Positions 14,770 through 18,395 of a stretch of DNA of 18,395 bases are shown piece after piece. A program made the translations under genes and the position numbers. Within the stretch, counting starts at the first letter, position 1; every line of letters starts with the position of its first letter. Location of the stretch: NCBI GenBank assembly GCA_016870425.1, contig VGBQ01000027.1, positions 1-18,395 on the forward strand, written 5' to 3'. Under the pieces are notes generated by a model that saw only the letters and a program-made list of their open reading frames with translations, ran no database searches and was not told the origin of the DNA. The stretch is from Actinomycetota bacterium. Lineage in GTDB: Bacteria; Actinomycetota; Actinomycetes; S36-B12.

Positions 14770-16809
14770 TCAGGCCCCCACAGGGGCAGCCCGCGCACCA
14801 AGCCGGCGCCCGACCAGCACGGCAGCGAGGTAGATCACAGCCGCCACGATGAGCAGGAAGCGGTAGCCGGTGAGCAGCGAGAGGTATTCCAGGCAGCCGC
14901 CGATCATCGCACCGAAGAGGTTGGCGGCGAAGGCTGCTGTCGGGTTAGCCGCTTCCTTGAATCGCGACGTGAAGTAGAGATTGGCGCAGAAGATCGGCGC
15001 GAAGGCCAGGGCGACCGCGACGACCAGCCGCACCGGCACCGGGAGCGTGAGGAGCCAGGCGTTGGGGATGAGCCATGCGACAGCCAAGGAGATGAACAGC
15101 GCCGCGATCACCCATGGTCGGCGCGGCGAGAATCGTCTGGTCACTTCGATCGCGAGGAGTACGGCGAGCAGCACGCCAGCGAAGACCAGCGCATTGACCA
15201 GCCAGGTGGTGCCGAAGAGCAGCGCAAAGGTCGTGATGGACCGCGTCTCGAGCAGCAGGAACGCCATGCCCATGAGAAAGAGATCGGCGTAGCCGCGCAT
15301 CTGCCTCAGCGGACCGCCCACCACGCGGATGGCAATGAGTGAGACGGCAAGGATGAGCCCGATGAGGATGACGTAGAGCTGCGGGATCGATGCATCCTTG
15401 AGGTAGAGGAAGGGGCGATCATCGGCCGAGGGGGCGGGGATCTCCTGCCCCGACGCGGCGATGGCTGAGCGCTCCCACGTGTCGGCACACACGGCGTTGT
15501 CCGCCGACTTGCCTATGGCCATGACCGCGAGGGACTGCACCGCTGTGAAGCGGTCGATGCACGGCGCGTGACCGAAGACCTCCTCGACGGTGCCCGCCAG
15601 GCGGTTGATGAGCCAGTCCTCGCGGTAGTAGTTGTACATCGCGAAGACGCCGTCGGGGCTGAGGTGGTCGTAGGCCTCCTGGATGGACTCACGTGTGAAG
15701 AGATAGGACTCCAGACGCAACTGGCTCGCGCCGCTCACGAGCGTGAGCGAGTCGGGCAGGGCGAAGAGGATCAGGTCGTACTCCCCGTCCGTGCGCGACA
15801 GGAAGGCGCGCCCGTCGTCGATATACGTCGTCACCCGCGGGTCGGCGTACGGCTGATTGGGATTCTTCTCGACACCGATCTGCTGGATGCGCGGATCGAT
15901 CTCGACGGCATCGACGTGCTGTGCTCCTCGCGAGAGGGCCAGCGCGACGTCGGTGCCGGTGCCCGCGCCGATGACGAGGACATTGCGCAGGGGATTGTCG
16001 ACGGCACGCTCATAGGGCCTGCCGTAGAGCGGCTCGATGAGCAGTCGGCGCTCCGCGTCCAGGACATTCTGGTGCGGGATGCCGTTGACCTGAATCGCGG
16101 TGTAGGGCGGGTTGGTGTTGGTGTAGTCCTGGGTAGTCACCTTGTAGTAGGGCGACCACGAGACACCGGGGCTCAGTGACTCAAGGACCAGCAGCACGAT
16201 GATCCCGAGCCCCGCGAGCCACGACAGGATCGGGAGCGCCTTGCCGTAGAGCAGGATCATCGCGATGAGCATGACCGTGGGCCAGATCCACGAGGGCGAG
16301 CGCAGGAAGGCCACCACAGTGAAGAGGACCGTGCCGCTCAACGACCCCACGATGTCCCAGCGGTAGGCATCAAGGGCGATGAAGGCGAGGAACGCGCGGC
16401 CGGTGATCTCGCCCAGCAGTGTCATCGCGAAGGCGACCACGAGGAAGACCAGCGGAAGCGTGACCCAGGTGGGTAGGCCGGTGGGCTTGACCTCGGTGAA
16501 GAAGATCAGCTCGCTCGAGGACCCCTCGATGCGAGCGGGGAAGAAGAAGATGAAGGCGATGAGCACCAGGATGGCCACCGGCGCGAAGCGACCGAGGTCG
16601 CGTGGCTTGCGTGCGCGCAGGAAGCCCAGCCCGATGCCCAGGAAGGATGCCAGGAGGATGAGGTTGGAGAAGTAGGACAGGTGCACGAGGTTGGCCCCGG
16701 ACCAGCGGATGAGCGCCAGCTGCACGAAGAGCATCAGGGCGCTGGCGACGATCAGTCGCATGCGAGCGGACAGCAGCCCGACGTGGGAGGAAGGGGCCTG
16801 GGTCGTCAC
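14770..16809 (-). CDS. polytopic membrane protein with spermidine-synthase-like domain
   Basis: This 679-residue protein has about eight membrane segments (18-212), a soluble Rossmann methyltransferase/aminopropyltransferase-like domain (about 220-440), and about seven more membrane segments (477-668). The domain has NVLVIGAGTGTD (glycine loop 281-287), VDAVEIDPR (Glu303, Asp305) and IDDGRAFLS (Asp331-Asp332). At the spot of the D-x-x-D-P catalytic motif of true spermidine synthases it reads ALPDSLTL, so polyamine synthesis is doubtful. This is a known fused class usually annotated as spermidine synthase, with unclear function. The GTG at 16809 has no Shine-Dalgarno, but TAGCCT lies five bases upstream, so it may be leaderless. 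TetR lies directly upstream beyond a large hairpin and could control it. Confidence 0.82.
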   Translation of the reverse strand: MTTQAPSSHVGLLSARMRLIVASALMLFVQLALIRWSGANLVHLSYFSNLILLASFLGIGLGFLRARKPRDLGRFAPVAILVLIAFIFFFPARIEGSSSELIFFTEVKPTGLPTWVTLPLVFLVVAFAMTLLGEITGRAFLAFIALDAYRWDIVGSLSGTVLFTVVAFLRSPSWIWPTVMLIAMILLYGKALPILSWLAGLGIIVLLVLESLSPGVSWSPYYKVTTQDYTNTNPPYTAIQVNGIPHQNVLDAERRLLIEPLYGRPYERAVDNPLRNVLVIGAGTGTDVALALSRGAQHVDAVEIDPRIQQIGVEKNPNQPYADPRVTTYIDDGRAFLSRTDGEYDLILFALPDSLTLVSGASQLRLESYLFTRESIQEAYDHLSPDGVFAMYNYYREDWLINRLAGTVEEVFGHAPCIDRFTAVQSLAVMAIGKSADNAVCADTWERSAIAASGQEIPAPSADDRPFLYLKDASIPQLYVILIGLILAVSLIAIRVVGGPLRQMRGYADLFLMGMAFLLLETRSITTFALLFGTTWLVNALVFAGVLLAVLLAIEVTRRFSPRRPWVIAALFISLAVAWLIPNAWLLTLPVPVRLVVAVALAFAPIFCANLYFTSRFKEAANPTAAFAANLFGAMIGGCLEYLSLLTGYRFLLIVAAVIYLAAVLVGRRLGARAAPVGA

Positions 16810-16837
16810 GGCGCAGGCTAACGCGGCCGGGAGTCCC

Positions 16838-16898
16838 GCACCATTGCGTTGAGTGGTCGCTAACGGGGCGTGTTAGCGACCACTGGCCGCAATGGTGC
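16838..16898. repeat. 61-bp two-tier hairpin at the TetR 3' end
   Basis: The outer arms GCACCATTGCG (16838-16848) and CGCAATGGTGC (16888-16898) and inner arms AGTGGTCGCTAAC (16852-16864) and GTTAGCGACCACT (16872-16884) are perfect inverted repeats. They are split by a 3-by-3 internal loop and closed by a 7-base loop. The arm nearer TetR encodes the last eight TetR residues and its stop. On the minus strand no T-run follows, so a classical terminator is not seen. A U-less terminator, a processing site or an operator pair is possible. GCTAAC recurs at 16817-16822 over the -10 candidate of the next gene. Confidence 0.7.
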
Positions 16899-17505
16899 GC
16901 TGCGTGACCGGGTCAGGATCGGCGAGTCGGGCGACCTCATGACGCAGGATCGCGCGCACATCAGCTTCGCTGCGCAGGTGGGGATCGGTTAGACACTGGA
17001 TCGCCAGGCCATCAATGAGCGCATGCAGGCGACGCACCTCGACACCGATGTCACGACTGGCATCGACGAGCCCCTGCTGCCGCATGCCGACCAGGACATC
17101 GTGCAGACCCTCGGACACCGACACATTGAGCCCGTAGAGCACGTCGGAGATCTCGGCATCCGCACCGGCCTGGCTGACGAGCAGGAGCCACACCCCCGAC
17201 ATGTGGCGGCGCCGCTCGCTGACGGGCACGAGAGTGAAGAGCACCTCCGTTGCCTTGTCGGCATCGAGGTCGAGCAGATCCAGCGAGAGGACGTAGTCGA
17301 TGTTGGACTGCACAAGCTGATCCACCGCAAGGCCGAGGAGCTGGGGCATCGTGCCGACGTAGTGGCCGATGCTCGACTTCGGCATCCCGGCCTCGGCGGC
17401 GACGTGGCGCACGGACACCTCGTGCGCGCCATCGCGCGCGATCACGCGCCAGAGGGCCTCGACGATCAGCGCCCGGCGCTCATCATGGTCCACGATCTTG
17501 GGCAT
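16873..17505 (-). CDS. TetR family transcriptional regulator
   Basis: The 210-residue protein has the TetR N-terminal DNA-binding domain: helix 1 VDHDERRALIVEALWRVIAR, then the helix-turn-helix around VSVRHVAAEAGMPKSSIGHYV (about 30-50). The remainder is a helical ligand-binding domain, as in BetI/TetR_C relatives; the ligand is unknown. The ATG at 17505 has no Shine-Dalgarno, but TACCCT ends six bases before it, which fits leaderless transcription. Its gene ends inside a large hairpin, and the membrane synthase-like gene follows by 63 bp. TetR and DUF3566 are separated by 23 bp. Confidence 0.92.
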   Translation of the reverse strand: MPKIVDHDERRALIVEALWRVIARDGAHEVSVRHVAAEAGMPKSSIGHYVGTMPQLLGLAVDQLVQSNIDYVLSLDLLDLDADKATEVLFTLVPVSERRRHMSGVWLLLVSQAGADAEISDVLYGLNVSVSEGLHDVLVGMRQQGLVDASRDIGVEVRRLHALIDGLAIQCLTDPHLRSEADVRAILRHEVARLADPDPVTQRTIAASGR

Positions 17506-17511
17506 GGCGGC

Positions 17512-17517
17512 AGGGTA
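17512..17517 (-). promoter_or_regulatory. -10 candidate for leaderless TetR transcript
   Basis: The minus-strand hexamer TACCCT (TANNNT), preceded by TG, ends six bases before the TetR ATG. That distance would put the transcription start on the A of the start codon. No -35 of the TTGACN type is seen 16-18 bases upstream. Confidence 0.35.
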
Positions 17518-17528
17518 CAGCGTCCCAT

Positions 17529-18104
17529 TCAGACCGCGTCGGTGAAGGTGGCCTCGATCCCACCGGTGATCCCAACGGTGAGGTTGTACAGGACCGCAAA
17601 AAGCCCCGCCAGGATGGAGACGAGAGCGACCTCTAGAGCAGCCACGACGACGGTGACACCCATGACGCGGTCGAAGGCGAGCACAGCCTCGAGGTCGAAG
17701 GTGGTCGTGCCCGAGCCGATGACCTCATCAATATTGCGTGCCAGGCTGGCAATCACACCGCTGTAGTCCAGGAGCCACCACAGTGCCGCCACAGCGCTGA
17801 CGATGACGACACCGAGGGCGACAGCCAGCATGAAGGCGACCTTCATCACCGACCATGCGTCCACGCGGTAGACGTACAGCCGGGCTCGGCGCGGGGCGCG
17901 CCTGCGCGGGGGTGGCTCGGGGGACTCGACGACGGCCTCGGGAGGCGCGGGTGCGGGGTCGGGGGCGAGAACCGGAGCGGGTGGGATGACAGGCAATCCC
18001 TGAGCGGGAGTGGCGTCGGTGGGACGCACGGTGCCGGCATCAGGAGCGCCAGTCAGTGATCGCCCGATGGGCGTGGGCTGACCGGGAGTCACCGTGCTCG
18101 ACAC
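17529..18104 (-). CDS. DUF3566 domain transmembrane protein
   Basis: This 191-residue protein matches the actinobacterial DUF3566 membrane protein commonly encoded just after gyrA. It has a long proline- and alanine-rich cytoplasmic N-terminal tail (about 1-70, with clusters such as PAPVLAPDPAPAPPE), a basic stretch PPRRRAPRRAR, then TM1 (about 88-112) and TM2 (about 146-173) with a loop between. The tail may interact with other proteins; function is not established. The GTG at 18104 has GGGGGAG about six bases upstream. It follows gyrA by 37 bp and is likely in the same operon. Confidence 0.9.
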   Translation of the reverse strand: MSSTVTPGQPTPIGRSLTGAPDAGTVRPTDATPAQGLPVIPPAPVLAPDPAPAPPEAVVESPEPPPRRRAPRRARLYVYRVDAWSVMKVAFMLAVALGVVIVSAVAALWWLLDYSGVIASLARNIDEVIGSGTTTFDLEAVLAFDRVMGVTVVVAALEVALVSILAGLFAVLYNLTVGITGGIEATFTDAV

Positions 18105-18141
18105 GTCTGCTCCCCCTTCCGTGAGCGACTAGGCCCTCAGA

Positions 18142-18395
18142 CTAAACCTGCGGGACCCCGCCGGAGGGCTCCTGACCGGTCGTGGCGTCAGCCGAGATCG
18201 ACTCCTCGGCGTCGAGATCGCCCTCGGCGTCCTCCGTGTCATCGCGCTCGCCCGCGCGGGCAACGGCGACCAGGCTGCGGTCATCGCCGAGGTTCATCAG
18301 GCGCACGCCCATGGTGTCACGGCCCGACGGCCGGATCTCGTCGACGCGGGTGCGGATGACGATGCCGTCGTTGGCCACGGCGAAGATCTGGTCAT
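18142..18395 (-). CDS. gyrA: DNA gyrase subunit A, C-terminal fragment (cut by window edge)
   Basis: Only the last 84 codons are visible; the gene continues beyond the right edge. The frame reads DQIFAVANDGIVIRTRVDEI and then RPSGRDTMGVRLMNLGDDRS, a blade of the GyrA C-terminal beta-pinwheel that wraps DNA; similar strings occur in other actinobacterial GyrA. The final 30 residues are an acidic unstructured tail (DDTEDAEGDLDAEES and onward), as in several GyrA proteins. With GyrB, GyrA introduces negative supercoils. Its place supports a near-origin setting. Confidence 0.93.
   Translation of the reverse strand, partial: DQIFAVANDGIVIRTRVDEIRPSGRDTMGVRLMNLGDDRSLVAVARAGERDDTEDAEGDLDAEESISADATTGQEPSGGVPQV

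Overview
The window is high-GC DNA from an actinobacterium of the Actinomycetia type. It looks like the neighbourhood of the replication origin, although oriC, dnaA and dnaN are not in view. The evidence is the run, read on the minus strand from the right edge, of the gyrA 3' end, a DUF3566 membrane protein, tRNA-Ile(GAU), a DLW-39 micro-protein, tRNA-Ala(UGC), cyclophilin ppiA, a rhomboid protease, crgA, a trpG/pabA amidotransferase and dnaB. Much of that order is the familiar gyrA-to-trpG block of actinobacterial chromosomes. I cannot name a genus.

Left part (1-3534): a plus-strand amidase meets a wrecked short-chain dehydrogenase head to head. A zinc-dependent alcohol/polyol dehydrogenase lies just upstream of the wreck, and after it comes a secreted cysteine-rich protein of unknown function. 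Centre (3587-7470): dnaB carries a 415-residue intein inside its Walker A loop. By its residues it is a class 3 intein, with no N-terminal nucleophile, a block F cysteine and a block B tryptophan, and its LAGLIDADG endonuclease carries two extra cysteine knuckles. A 370-bp region with DnaA-box-like sites and a near-perfect 20-bp palindrome lies upstream of dnaB, followed by trpG and crgA.

Centre-right (7568-13094): a polytopic sensor kinase, rhomboid protease and ppiA lie on the minus strand. A response regulator and a Tat-exported beta-carbonic anhydrase lie on the plus strand. The kinase and regulator may be partners although they are separated and divergent. A DsbA/FrnE-type oxidoreductase and tRNA-Ala follow.

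Right part (13085-18395): a major facilitator transporter ends inside tRNA-Ala, and the DLW-39 gene begins one base after tRNA-Ile. A large membrane protein with a spermidine-synthase-like domain and a TetR regulator are separated by a striking 61-bp hairpin. DUF3566 and the gyrA end complete the window. Compared with the usual layout, the synthase-like gene, TetR and transporter are extra cargo between housekeeping genes and tRNAs. Several genes lack a Shine-Dalgarno sequence and have a TANNNT hexamer five or six bases before the start codon, suggesting leaderless transcripts.

The best candidates for novelty are the zinc-knuckle class 3 intein in dnaB, the TetR hairpin and its repeated half-site, and the tight physical overlaps between tRNAs and protein genes.
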